From Clostridiales bacterium Firm_16 (GTDB lineage: Bacteria > Bacillota > Clostridia > Saccharofermentanales > Saccharofermentanaceae), in NCBI GenBank assembly GCA_001604185.1, contig LVAV01000114.1, positions 1 through 34,437 on the forward strand: a stretch of DNA of 34,437 nt, in the 5' to 3' direction. The notes under the pieces were generated by a model. The model was not told where the DNA came from and did not search any database. It saw only the letters and a program-made list of their open reading frames with translations. Below are positions 8,601 to 16,396 of this stretch, piece after piece. Position 1 is the stretch's first letter. Each line of letters opens with the position of its first letter. The position numbers and the translations under genes are program-made.

Positions 8601-9267
8601 GTATTCTGAACGTGTTCATGAATACTATCAAGATGATGGTTTTGCTGATAAGATTGAGGTGCCATATGTTTCGTTCAAGATAAACCGAAAATTCAGAGGC
8701 GGAATGGTAGCAAGTGATAATCCGATTTCTTTGCAAAAGACTGGATTTGCTACGTTCAAAGAACTTGAAGCAGATATGAGAACAAACCTTAAGAGCCCAT
8801 ATTATGTTCGTTTCAACAAAGGTGTTGGAGAACTTGGTAATTTCACGATATACGATGCAAGAAGCTACTATTGTATGGAAATCTATATCGATACTGAAGG
8901 AGAGTATCAAATCCGTGGCATACGGTATGTGGATGTTAGGAAGGAAAATAAAACTGGAAGACTGCGTCTTCTTAAGACACTTCCAGAAGGTTGTCAGCAT
9001 TACATGTATTTGTTTAAGAATGAATATATTAAAGCATTTAAGAAGGGTAAGTTGAGAAATAACGGCTTCGGAGCCTACCGAGGAGTTGAGAACATTAATC
9101 AATCGACTGGAAAAATCCGATTATACTCGAACAGCAACCTTAAGGGTAGGGATACTATTATTAATCTCGCGGGAGAAACAACGAAGATTGAAATGTCAAT
9201 CCTAGGACATATTATAGGAGAGCGAAAATGTGGAGATCAATCATTGTTTATAACGGAGAACGGTTAA
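5638..9267 (+). CDS. CRISPR-associated endonuclease Cas9, type II-C
   Basis: Cas9 is the RNA-guided double-strand DNA nuclease that uses crRNA:tracrRNA. All nuclease motifs are intact: RuvC-I with Asp8 in LGLDVGIGSLGWA, an Arg/Lys-rich bridge helix (about 47-78), RuvC-II with Glu538 (INIEVAKD), HNH with Asp623-His624 (VDHIIPQS) and RuvC-III HHAIDA (His774, Asp777). The recognition lobe lies between about 80 and 520, and the PAM-interacting region follows about 900. The protein has 1209 residues, longer than common type II-C Cas9s of roughly 1000-1100. ATG 5638 is chosen because AGGAGGT ends seven bases upstream; GTG 5632 is too close. The 3' end overlaps cas1 by 40 bases. Codons are AT-richer than in the flanking genes. 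The PAM cannot be read from the sequence. Confidence 0.98.
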   Translation: MGKILGLDVGIGSLGWAVIDEEQHRIVDLGVRIFESGEEGATKAADRASQVRRQYRSTKRLNKRRKHRKQRIKQFLEEQGIISTEDINAYYRTKGTNPDVWKMRAEGLDRKLEPTELAAVLINLSNYRGYQDFYEDTEEDDAGKLSEAKNRINTLFQENKNKYRTIGEMIYKDACFRNNADGKLIIRNKARRENGKAVTDYKYLIDRRYLRDELKRLLNCQHEYGYDQFAPDVIDELSSILFKQRDFEDGPGPKDKATEKKWRESLKGNQTYSGFDELVGNCPFYPEEKRGHKNSQLYDMYVIINTLSQLSFADKESQEQNCPEHLVHEMRQLLFENKGILTKKDVENLCKKNNIEIEIPQELKNKKNLIKATYIQFLSNPEVFPESMVKRFKEESYDDDNALSSQIGYYLAKYATPRRRKEELQKIMSEEDFKLLNYCDKIKVEKSGGGANVSAKYMKEAINAYFNGVKYGDFQAEFNKEHPLEEKGNYMSESGKVLPITDADMVRNPVVYRSLNETRKIVNAARGKHKDINTINIEVAKDVGKSFEQRKETSKYQKENEANNEKLRMELIEKLAAVNMQVMLADKLIERYTLWDAQKGMCMYSGKPIAFADLVGTTIVQVDHIIPQSIVLDETLNNKVLVLTEENQKKKNQLPLEYMDEKQSVDFKNRVHNLYRTGKISRTKKEYLLLPFLDDETIKGFVDRNINDTRTISKYIASYLRVAFNDQVKVQVIKGAVTSRFRKRWLGSKLKRYDYVPSIYGLDKKTRNLHYYHHAIDATVVANLTRPYIELAQDFVKFEAIQKDIVSLQKKGSGNTALKLQEELILEQAKTVDKMHKFYGFNREYTKDLLSSGYVPSICEELRKEIEVRVPLVIGFNAKDYVDMEKAYYDLRPLLNSVKYNFKDVDFENHSDVVDPDTLEEINARLPLLNPNIVCMKSNAQLVYADKDVDEKASAEEVKKELGNFIKKLEQRPVEDYITEIRMVNEEEYSERVHEYYQDDGFADKIEVPYVSFKINRKFRGGMVASDNPISLQKTGFATFKELEADMRTNLKSPYYVRFNKGVGELGNFTIYDARSYYCMEIYIDTEGEYQIRGIRYVDVRKENKTGRLRLLKTLPEGCQHYMYLFKNEYIKAFKKGKLRNNGFGAYRGVENINQSTGKIRLYSNSNLKGRDTIINLAGETTKIEMSILGHIIGERKCGDQSLFITENG

Positions 9268-10127
9268 GCGTTAGGGATGACTGGTTGGTTGTAACGTATG
9301 AGGATGGTGAAACAAAGCAGATTCCAATGGAGGATTTGTACTGCCTTGTAATTGATAATCGCAGCCTTACCATCACCATACCTACATTAACTGCGCTTGC
9401 TGATCACAAAGTTCATGTGATAGTTACGAATGAACAACATCTTCCAACTGCACAGATTTACCCGTTGAATACGAATTATCACTGCTTTCGCATTCTAAAG
9501 AAACAGCTTGCTATGACAGATGATTTCAGGGGGATGCTGTGGCAACGAATCGTTAGAAGCAAAATACTAAACCAGGCCATATGCTTGGATAACCAATTTG
9601 CAGATCTTGATGTTGTAGAAAGACTGCGCGAATTAGCTGATGAAGTAGATCCTCACGATGTTGGTAATCGTGAAGGCATCAGTGCGAAAATGTATTTTCG
9701 TAACGCTTTCGGCTCGGAGTTTATTCGTTTTGCTGATGACAATATTAACAATATGTTGAATTATGGGTATGCGATTATTCGCTCTGGAGTAGCAAAAGCG
9801 CTTGTGTCCCACGGGTTTAACTGTGTTTTGGGTATACATCATATATCTGAAACAAATGAATTTAATTTGGCAGATGATTTTATGGAGCCATTTCGACCAG
9901 TGGTGGATGATTGGGTTGCAAGTCATGATGATTGTTATGAAGAAGGATTGTCGAAGCATGTCAAAGGAGAATTAGTAGGATTATATAACACAGAAATATG
10001 GATTGACGGGAAAGAGACGAAAGTCCGCTATGCTATAGAAACAATGATTCGATCTTTTGTTACCTCAATTGAAACGAACAATCCAGATCGGATATTATTA
10101 CCGGAATTGAAGTATAAACATGCGTAA
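9228..10127 (+). CDS. CRISPR-associated integrase Cas1, type II
   Basis: Cas1 forms the spacer-integration complex with Cas2 and inserts new spacers at the leader end of the array. The 299-residue protein has an N-terminal beta domain and a C-terminal helical catalytic domain. Metal-binding residues are present: Glu149 (NREGISAKMYFR), His205 (GIHHISETNEFNL) and Glu220 (DDFMEPFRP), at the same positions as in the Streptococcus pyogenes type II Cas1. The ATG at 9228 has AGGAG seven bases upstream and lies inside the end of cas9. Cas2 follows with an eight-base overlap, so cas9-cas1-cas2 form one translationally coupled operon. Confidence 0.97.
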   Translation: MWRSIIVYNGERLSVRDDWLVVTYEDGETKQIPMEDLYCLVIDNRSLTITIPTLTALADHKVHVIVTNEQHLPTAQIYPLNTNYHCFRILKKQLAMTDDFRGMLWQRIVRSKILNQAICLDNQFADLDVVERLRELADEVDPHDVGNREGISAKMYFRNAFGSEFIRFADDNINNMLNYGYAIIRSGVAKALVSHGFNCVLGIHHISETNEFNLADDFMEPFRPVVDDWVASHDDCYEEGLSKHVKGELVGLYNTEIWIDGKETKVRYAIETMIRSFVTSIETNNPDRILLPELKYKHA

Positions 10128-10440
10128 CCGTGCTATGAGAATAATTGTATTTTTTGATTTGCCTACGAATACAAAAACTGAGCGGAAACACTACGCGGTT
10201 TTCCGAAAGTTTTTGATTAAGCATGGTTTTTCGATGCTTCAGTTTTCTGTATATGAACGTATAACTCGCAATCATGATGATTGTGAGAAGTACATTGCTA
10301 TGATTGAAGGGAACAAACCGCCAAAAGGAGATATTCGATGCCTCTCCGTAACCGAGAAACAATATGAGGGAATAAAGCTGATCCTTGGTTCAAACGAAGG
10401 AAAAGAAGACTATTCTGATGAGGATTTGCTGGAATTCTAA
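10120..10440 (+). CDS. CRISPR-associated protein Cas2, type II
   Basis: Cas2 is the structural partner of Cas1 in spacer acquisition. The 106-residue protein shows the ferredoxin-like pattern RIIVFFDLPTNTKTERKHY with the conserved Asp after the first strand, then FRKFLIKHGFSMLQFSVYER. An in-frame ATG at 10135 would give a start closer to most Cas2 proteins (MRIIVFFDLP), so the first five residues are uncertain. It is the last cas gene; its stop codon is directly followed by the leader. No csn2 or cas4 follows, which with cas9 and cas1 defines subtype II-C. Confidence 0.95.
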   Translation: MRNRAMRIIVFFDLPTNTKTERKHYAVFRKFLIKHGFSMLQFSVYERITRNHDDCEKYIAMIEGNKPPKGDIRCLSVTEKQYEGIKLILGSNEGKEDYSDEDLLEF

Positions 10441-10479
10441 TTGAAAACTAGCCAAATATGCTACAATAATATCGTTAAG
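10441..10479 (+). promoter_or_regulatory. Short CRISPR leader with array promoter
   Basis: Only 39 bases separate the cas2 stop codon from the first repeat. They hold TTGAAA (10441-10446) and, 15 bases later, an extended -10 TGC-TACAAT (10459-10467). A transcript from this promoter would begin close to the first repeat at 10480 and read the array in the crRNA sense. The bases next to the repeat (ATCGTTAAG) are the likely integration signal for Cas1-Cas2. Confidence 0.65.
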
Positions 10480-12293
10480 GTTTTAGTTCTCGGACATTCA
10501 TTGGTAAACAAAGACTTGATACGGTCATCAATCGCGCACTAAGCAGTTTTAGTTCTCGGACATTCATTGGTAAACAAAGACTCAAGATCCTTCCGTCAGA
10601 CGATATGCCGGGTTTTAGTTCTCGGACATTCATTGGTAAACAAAGACAAAGGGGGGATGAGGGGGTTGAATGGAATCGGTTTTAGTTCTCGGACATTCAT
10701 TGGTAAACAAAGACGTGCCCATATTTCCACCGACCGCACTCGTCGTTTTAGTTCTCGGACATTCATTGGTAAACAAAGACAAATATGAGGTGCAAGAAGT
10801 GCGGACTATGTTTTAGTTCTCGGACATTCATTGGTAAACAAAGACCTAGAAACGGGCGTATAACTTCGCCTCCGTGTTTTAGTTCTCGGACATTCATTGG
10901 TAAACAAAGACTGCCGTTTCCCTGATTTGTTGCCCAGTCCCGTTTTAGTTCTCGGACATTCATTGGTAAACAAAGACCGGTACCCAGCTTATAAGAGACG
11001 CGCAAAGGTTTTAGTTCTCGGACATTCATTGGTAAACAAAGACTCACGAACTTCTTCAAGCATTGAAAGGGGGTTTTAGTTCTCGGACATTCATTGGTAA
11101 ACAAAGACCGATGAGCGAGCAATCCGCTCGTTTCTGTGGTTTTAGTTCTCGGACATTCATTGGTAAACAAAGACGGCTCTGCCTTGCTTGCGCTCAAAAG
11201 AAGAGTTTTAGTTCTCGGACATTCATTGGTAAACAAAGACTTGTCGATCATCCGACCAACAAGAAGTACAGTTTTAGTTCTCGGACATTCATTGGTAAAC
11301 AAAGACGATCGGCGCTATTATTACAGCGATTGACGCGTTTTAGTTCTCGGACATTCATTGGTAAACAAAGACCGCAATTGCTGACACAGAAACCGAGTTG
11401 CGTTTTAGTTCTCGGACATTCATTGGTAAACAAAGACGTACAATGAACGCGTTCTCTGCGGGCTTATGTTTTAGTTCTCGGACATTCATTGGTAAACAAA
11501 GACTTTCTTAAAGACGCTATTGGTATCTGGTCGTTTTAGTTCTCGGACATTCATTGGTAAACAAAGACTTCCCAATTCTGCAAGGATATGCAGACAAGGT
11601 TTTAGTTCTCGGACATTCATTGGTAAACAAAGACGAATAACACGTATGTTAACAAGGCAAAAGAGTTTTAGTTCTCGGACATTCATTGGTAAACAAAGAC
11701 GATCAAGATCGAGGCCCTGGCAGCCAATCCGTTTTAGTTCTCGGACATTCATTGGTAAACAAAGACGCTGAGTGGGGCGGGTCTTTCCAGATCTCGGTTT
11801 TAGTTCTCGGACATTCATTGGTAAACAAAGACTTAGTAACACTACTTCAGAAAATGAAAACCGTTTTAGTTCTCGGACATTCATTGGTAAACAAAGACAG
11901 CCGGATTCAAGTTCCCTGCAACAGTTGCGTTTTAGTTCTCGGACATTCATTGGTAAACAAAGACTCCGTGGAAGTCATGACAAATGACCCGGGGTTTTAG
12001 TTCTCGGACATTCATTGGTAAACAAAGACTGTACTGACAAATCTCAAGCTCTCCCAGTTGTTTTAGTTCTCGGACATTCATTGGTAAACAAAGACTGAAG
12101 GATATAACGCCACATGAAGAAGACAGTTTTAGTTCTCGGACATTCATTGGTAAACAAAGACGTTAATATGATGATTAACACAGTTGGAGCAGTTTTAGTT
12201 CTCGGACATTCATTGGTAAACAAAGACGTAGGACCGCGAAAAGCTGACCAGGTGTTTGTTTTAGTTCTCGGACATTCATTGGTAAACAAAAGA
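10480..12293 (+). CRISPR. Type II-C CRISPR array, 28 repeats and 27 spacers
   Basis: The 36-base repeat begins GTTTTAGTTCTCGGACATTC and ends ATTGGTAAACAAAGAC. By eye the first 27 copies are identical; the last (from 12258) differs in its final three bases (AGA in place of GAC) and marks the old end. Spacers are 29-31 bases, mostly 30, so the period is usually 66. Repeat starts run from 10480, 10546, 10612 and 10679 through to 12192 and 12258. The repeat sense matches the tracrRNA anti-repeat, and a terminator follows on the same strand, so the array is transcribed rightward from the leader. Spacers are all different; the third (10648-10678) is strikingly G-rich. I see no spacer matching elsewhere in the window. 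Confidence 0.99.
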
Positions 12294-12297
12294 AATG

Positions 12298-12326
12298 AGG
12301 TGGCGGCCAACCCGCCACCTTTTTTG
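12298..12326 (+). terminator. Terminator of the CRISPR array
   Basis: AGGTGGCGG (12298-12306) pairs with CCGCCACCT (12312-12320), loop CCAAC, followed by TTTTT. It lies five bases after the last repeat and confirms the array's transcription direction. Confidence 0.93.
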
Positions 12327-12380
12327 TATTGAAAATTGCAAGTTTCCAGCGGGAAAGTGAAAGCGTCGGCATTTGACATT

Positions 12381-12389
12381 TGATATAAT
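12381..12389 (+). promoter_or_regulatory. Extended -10 promoter of the GH3 gene
   Basis: TGA-TATAAT at 12381-12389 is an extended -10, 50 bases before the start codon. No good -35 lies 16-18 bases upstream; the TTGACA at 12373-12378 is only five bases away and is not its partner. Confidence 0.55.
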
Positions 12390-12438
12390 GAACAATAACT
12401 GAAAATATGAAAACATCATGTATCAGGAGGGCGTTTCC

Positions 12439-14577
12439 ATGAAGAGAGAACTTGCGAAAGAGAAAGCGAGAGAACTACTTGGTAAGATGACTACCGAGGA
12501 GAAAGTGGCACAGATGATCCAGGTCACCTACACAGATGGTGGTCGAGAAGAAGCCCTGAAATGGGCAAAACTCGGAGCAGGTTCTTTTCTCCATGTATTG
12601 GGCGATGACGCCCGTGAACTGCAGCAGGAGGCCATGAAGACCCGACTGGGTATTCCGGTTATCTTCGGTATCGATGCGATCCATGGACATGGCCTGAATA
12701 CGAAAGCCACGATCTTTCCTTCCCAACTGGCATGTGCCTGCAGCTGGAATCCGGAAGTCGCCAGAAAGATGGGCGAAGTAACGGCACGTGAAGTGGCAAC
12801 CGACGGACTGCACTGGACATTCTCTCCTGTACTTTGCATCGGCAGAGATACACGCTGGGGACGCGTGAATGAGACTTTTGGTGAGGATCCGTACCTGATC
12901 GGTGAGATGGGCGCGGCAATCATCAAGGGATACCAAGGTGACGACCTTTCCGATAACGAACATATCCTGGCCTGCGCGAAGCATTATCTTGGTTACGGCG
13001 AGGCCACAGGTGGACGTGATGCCTACGACACAGAAGTCACGGAGAGAAAAGTACGTGAACTCTTCCTGCCACCGTTCCAGAAAGCAGTGGACGCAGGTTG
13101 TGCCACCATCATGACGGCATACGGCTTCCTGGATGGAACACCGCTTACAGCGAACCGCCGGATCCTGCACGATGTACTTCGTGATGAACTGAACTTCGAC
13201 GGATTCGTAATTACAGACTGGGACAACACCCAGAGTCTGGTATGGCTACAGCACATTGCTGCCGATATTTCAGAGGCTTCCATCATGGCAGCGTCTGCCG
13301 GTAATGACATGATCATGACGACAAAGGGATTCTACGAAGGTATGCTTTCCGCACTCCGCGAAGGCAAAGTAGACATCTCTGTTGTGGATGAAGCAGTACT
13401 GCATATCCTGACCATCAAGTATGAGATGGAGCTTTTCGAGAAGCCGGAGAAGAAGGGCGAGCCTAACTGCTTCGGCAAGAAAGAACATCTGGATGCGTCC
13501 CTGGATGCGGCGAGAAAGAGTGTCACGCTTCTTAGAAATAACGGCATGCTTCCGCTGGGTGAGGGCGTAAAGAAAATCGCTGTCATCGGCGAGAATGCAG
13601 ACAATGTCCGTGCCCAGTATGGCGACTGGACATACTTTACGCATCCGATGCCGGATCCGACCAATAGCCGCCCGGCCTTCCGTCCGTATGTGACACTTTG
13701 GGAAGGCGTGAAGGATCTCTGTGATCAGGTCGGAATCGAAGCGGTATATGCGAAAGGCTGTGCCGTAAGACCGGTGGAAGGCGCCAATGAAGATGCGGAT
13801 CTGGATGAAGCGGTCCGTGTGGCAGAAGAGGCGGATGTGGTCCTCTATGCAGTAGGTGATGTGATCCCGCAGTTCGGAGAATTTTCCGACCGCGCTGACC
13901 TGAATCTCTCCGGAAGACAGAATGAACTTTTTGCCCGCTTGAAAAATACCGGCAAGCCGGTCTGCACGATCCTGATTGCATCGAAGCCACTCTGTATGGG
14001 TGATACGGCTGAGAAGGCGGATGCAGTGATCTGCGGATTCAACGGCGGTATGTTTGCCGGCCAGGCTCTGGCAGAAGTGGTGTTCGGTAAGATCAATCCG
14101 AGCGGACGTCTGCCGATCTCCTTCCCGAGACACGTAGGACAGCTTCCGGTCTACTACAACCAGATGCCGGGATGGCACGGAGGTAAATACAATGACGTGC
14201 CGAATACTCCGCTGTTCGCATTTGGAGAAGGAATGGGATATAGTTCTTTTGCATACGAAAACCTGACCGTCGATGCAGATCTGAAACTGAAAGTTTCGGT
14301 CAAGAATCTCGGTGACAGAGACGGCGTGGAGACGGTGCAGATCTACCAGAACGACAGTGTGTCCAGCGTGCTGACACCGGTAAGAAGACTTATCGCATTT
14401 ACACAGGTTGAACTTGCGGCGGGCGAGACAAAAGACGTAGAAGTACAGCTGAATCAGGACGATTTTGCCCTGATCAATGCGAAGTGTGAGAAGGTTGTGG
14501 AACCAGGCGAGTTTACTGTATTTGCCGGACACAGCAGCAAAGAAGAGGATCTGGTTTCGGTTAAGATCCAACTTTGA
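12439..14577 (+). CDS. Glycoside hydrolase family 3, beta-glucosidase-like
   Basis: The enzyme probably removes non-reducing beta-linked sugars from oligosaccharides. It has 712 residues and no signal peptide, so it acts in the cytoplasm on imported oligosaccharides. The order is an N-terminal (beta/alpha)8 domain (about 10-320) with the substrate-binding FGIDAIHGHG and KHYLGYGE motifs and the nucleophile Asp260 in FVITDWDN, an alpha/beta sandwich domain (about 360-590, SVTLLRNNGMLPL to GRLPISFPR), and a C-terminal Fn3-like domain from about 615. ATG 12439 follows GGAGGG by eight bases; an earlier in-frame ATG at 12418 lies upstream of that site. The DUF3737 gene follows after 17 bases and is likely co-transcribed. 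Exact substrate is unknown. Confidence 0.94.
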   Translation: MKRELAKEKARELLGKMTTEEKVAQMIQVTYTDGGREEALKWAKLGAGSFLHVLGDDARELQQEAMKTRLGIPVIFGIDAIHGHGLNTKATIFPSQLACACSWNPEVARKMGEVTAREVATDGLHWTFSPVLCIGRDTRWGRVNETFGEDPYLIGEMGAAIIKGYQGDDLSDNEHILACAKHYLGYGEATGGRDAYDTEVTERKVRELFLPPFQKAVDAGCATIMTAYGFLDGTPLTANRRILHDVLRDELNFDGFVITDWDNTQSLVWLQHIAADISEASIMAASAGNDMIMTTKGFYEGMLSALREGKVDISVVDEAVLHILTIKYEMELFEKPEKKGEPNCFGKKEHLDASLDAARKSVTLLRNNGMLPLGEGVKKIAVIGENADNVRAQYGDWTYFTHPMPDPTNSRPAFRPYVTLWEGVKDLCDQVGIEAVYAKGCAVRPVEGANEDADLDEAVRVAEEADVVLYAVGDVIPQFGEFSDRADLNLSGRQNELFARLKNTGKPVCTILIASKPLCMGDTAEKADAVICGFNGGMFAGQALAEVVFGKINPSGRLPISFPRHVGQLPVYYNQMPGWHGGKYNDVPNTPLFAFGEGMGYSSFAYENLTVDADLKLKVSVKNLGDRDGVETVQIYQNDSVSSVLTPVRRLIAFTQVELAAGETKDVEVQLNQDDFALINAKCEKVVEPGEFTVFAGHSSKEEDLVSVKIQL

Positions 14578-14594
14578 GGAAAGAGGATAACTGA

Positions 14595-15458
14595 GTGAGT
14601 AAAGAGAAAGCGGAACGCACGACTATCAAGGGACAGACATTTGACGAAGAGAGAGCGCTTTACAATGCGGCGCACACGGACGTGGTGTGCTGCAATTTTG
14701 CAGGACCGGCGGATGGAGAATCGGCGCTGAAAGAAGCTCGGGATATCAAGGTCAAGGAGTGCACATTTTCCTTGCGGTATCCCTTATGGCATGTTGTGGA
14801 TTTCACTGTCAGCGAAGTCACGATGGACGACAAGACCCGGGCTCCGATCTGGTATGCCAAGCACGGTACGCTGAAGAACTGTGAGATCTATGGCGTGAAG
14901 GCTGTGCGTGAGTGTGAGGATATTCAGATCAAGGACAGTACGATCAACTCGGTGGAGTTCGGATGGAAGTGCGACGGACTGGATCTGAAGGATGTCACGA
15001 TCAACTCGGAATATATCTTTTTCGACAGCCGAAATGTGTCGCTGACGAACGTGACTATGACGGGCAAATATTCCTTCCAGTATGTGGACGGACTGAAGAT
15101 CACGGATTGCAACCTGGATACCAAGGATGCGTTCTGGCACAGTAAAAATGTTACTGTGAAAAACTGTGTGGTGAAGGGCGAATATCTTGCTTGGTTTTCG
15201 GAGAATCTGACATTGATCAACTGTAAGATCATCGGCACCCAGCCTTTCTGTTACTGCAAGAATCTCAAGCTTATTAACTGCACGATGGAAGGGTGCGATC
15301 TGGCATTCGAGTACTCCGAGGTGGAGGCGGATGTGAAGGGTCGCATCGATTCCGTGAAGAATCCGAAGTCCGGTACGATCACCTGCGATGAAGTGGGCGA
15401 GATCATTATGGGAAATGCCGTCATGGAATGTAGCGGGCAAGTGGTGACCCGTGACTGA
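14595..15458 (+). CDS. DUF3737 family right-handed beta-helix protein
   Basis: The 287-residue protein consists almost entirely of short repeated units of about 20 residues with a pattern such as 'vKNCxVKGEYLAWFSENLTLINC', which form the rungs of a right-handed beta-helix. Family hallmarks include DGESALKEARDIKVKECTF, LRYPLWHV and the C-terminal DSVKNPKSGTI. There is no signal peptide. DUF3737 proteins have no established function; a carbohydrate-related role is suggested only by the fold and by co-transcription with the GH3 gene. The start is GTG 14595, preceded by AAAGAGGA within the end of the GH3 gene; no better start exists nearby. Confidence 0.88.
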   Translation: MSKEKAERTTIKGQTFDEERALYNAAHTDVVCCNFAGPADGESALKEARDIKVKECTFSLRYPLWHVVDFTVSEVTMDDKTRAPIWYAKHGTLKNCEIYGVKAVRECEDIQIKDSTINSVEFGWKCDGLDLKDVTINSEYIFFDSRNVSLTNVTMTGKYSFQYVDGLKITDCNLDTKDAFWHSKNVTVKNCVVKGEYLAWFSENLTLINCKIIGTQPFCYCKNLKLINCTMEGCDLAFEYSEVEADVKGRIDSVKNPKSGTITCDEVGEIIMGNAVMECSGQVVTRD

Positions 15459-15551
15459 AGTCACTATACCTTTTCTGTCTTCTTGTGTACAATGATGCAT
15501 GAGTGAGAAGTATTTTTCTCGGAAGAAAAGAAGGAAAGAGAAAGACGGAAA

Positions 15552-16307
15552 ATGGAAGAATATACCCCGCAGGCAAGTTTAAAGTCCGGGCTCAAAATGA
15601 ACCGGAATCAACTCAAGTATCTGCTGATTTTTGCGATGCTGATCGACCATATTGCATCGGATTATGTGCCGACGACCACGCTTCTTGGCCAGCTTATGCA
15701 TGTCTTCGGAAGACTGACCGGACCTGGTATGTCATTGCTACTGGCAGAAGGATATCAGTATACGAAGAATAAGAAAAAATATGCGATCCGACTCTTTGTT
15801 TTTGCGTTGATTTCGTGGGTGCCGTTTTCACTTCGCACCTACCACCGTTTCCTCTATTTCGGCCCGGGCATGTTCGGCATGATCTGGACACTTTTTCTGG
15901 CTTTTATCACGGTCTGGATGTGGGATAAACTCAAGATCCATAAGGCGTTTAAAGTTATGCTGGTGATCCTGACCTGCATCCTGTCTCTTTTTGGAGACTG
16001 GTGTATTTTTGCTGTGCTGTGGGCACTCTTCGCATATATCTACCGCGATAATGCAAAGAAGAAGTGGATCTCTTACGGAATCGTTGCGGCAGTGGCGGCG
16101 ATATTTCCCATGGTCTTTGCGGGTATTGCGGAAGGACGTCCCTGGCTGGAGGCCTATCAGCTGGGCGTAGCGCTGGTGCCAATCGTGATCACCTTTTTCT
16201 ACAGCAGAGAACCCGGAAGCAGACATCCGTTCCATAAGTGGTTCTTCTATGTGTTCTATCCGCTGCACATATTGGTTCTGTATCTGTTGAAACATGTGCT
16301 GTTTTAG
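15552..16307 (+). CDS. TraX family membrane protein
   Basis: This is a polytopic membrane protein of 251 residues with about seven hydrophobic segments. The family signature is visible: LIFAMLIDHIASDY near residues 25-38, then HVFGRLTGPGMSLLLAEGYQYTKNKKKY and the C-terminal FFYVFYPLHILVLYLL. TraX was named for the F-plasmid pilin N-acetyltransferase, but most chromosomal homologues in Firmicutes have no known substrate and no conjugation genes lie nearby; an acyltransferase role is an inference. The start is uncertain: ATG 15552 has only a weak purine-rich stretch upstream, and ATG 15597 (MNRNQLKYLLIF) is an alternative. A TACAAT at 15488-15493 may be its -10. Confidence 0.85.
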   Translation: MEEYTPQASLKSGLKMNRNQLKYLLIFAMLIDHIASDYVPTTTLLGQLMHVFGRLTGPGMSLLLAEGYQYTKNKKKYAIRLFVFALISWVPFSLRTYHRFLYFGPGMFGMIWTLFLAFITVWMWDKLKIHKAFKVMLVILTCILSLFGDWCIFAVLWALFAYIYRDNAKKKWISYGIVAAVAAIFPMVFAGIAEGRPWLEAYQLGVALVPIVITFFYSREPGSRHPFHKWFFYVFYPLHILVLYLLKHVLF

Positions 16308-16337
16308 GAACTGTTGTGATTTGTATGAGTACATATG

Positions 16338-16369
16338 AAAAGCGATGCTGTTGAGGCATCGCTTTTTTG
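16338..16369. terminator. Bidirectional terminator between traX-like and LUD genes
   Basis: AGCGATGC (16341-16348) pairs with GCATCGCT (16356-16363), with a run of A before and TTTTTT after. It can serve the plus-strand TraX gene and the converging minus-strand LUD gene. Confidence 0.85.
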
Positions 16370-16396
16370 TAGTTGCTTATTTATTCTGTTCGGATA

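Noticed and set aside
10516..12257. Self-targeting spacers
   Set aside because: Reading by eye found no spacer matching other parts of the window; an alignment search would be needed to exclude it in the genome.
10567..12379. Many long open frames on both strands across the CRISPR array, with repeated VLVLGHSLVNKD or LCLPMNVRELK units
   Set aside because: They are shadows of the array: a 66-base period is divisible by three, so a frame open in the repeat stays open. None has a ribosome binding site or protein-like composition in the spacers.
12373..12389. TTGACA close to TATAAT upstream of the GH3 gene as a classical promoter
   Set aside because: The spacing is five bases, so the two cannot be a -35/-10 pair. 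Only the extended -10 is kept.
10441..12438. Possible csn2 or cas4 gene that would make the system II-A or II-B
   Set aside because: No such gene lies between cas2 and the array or after the array; cas2 is followed directly by leader and repeats.
12475..14571. Long minus-strand frames opposite the GH3 gene
   Set aside because: These are codon-bias shadows of a gene with complete family motifs on the plus strand, and they have no start signals.
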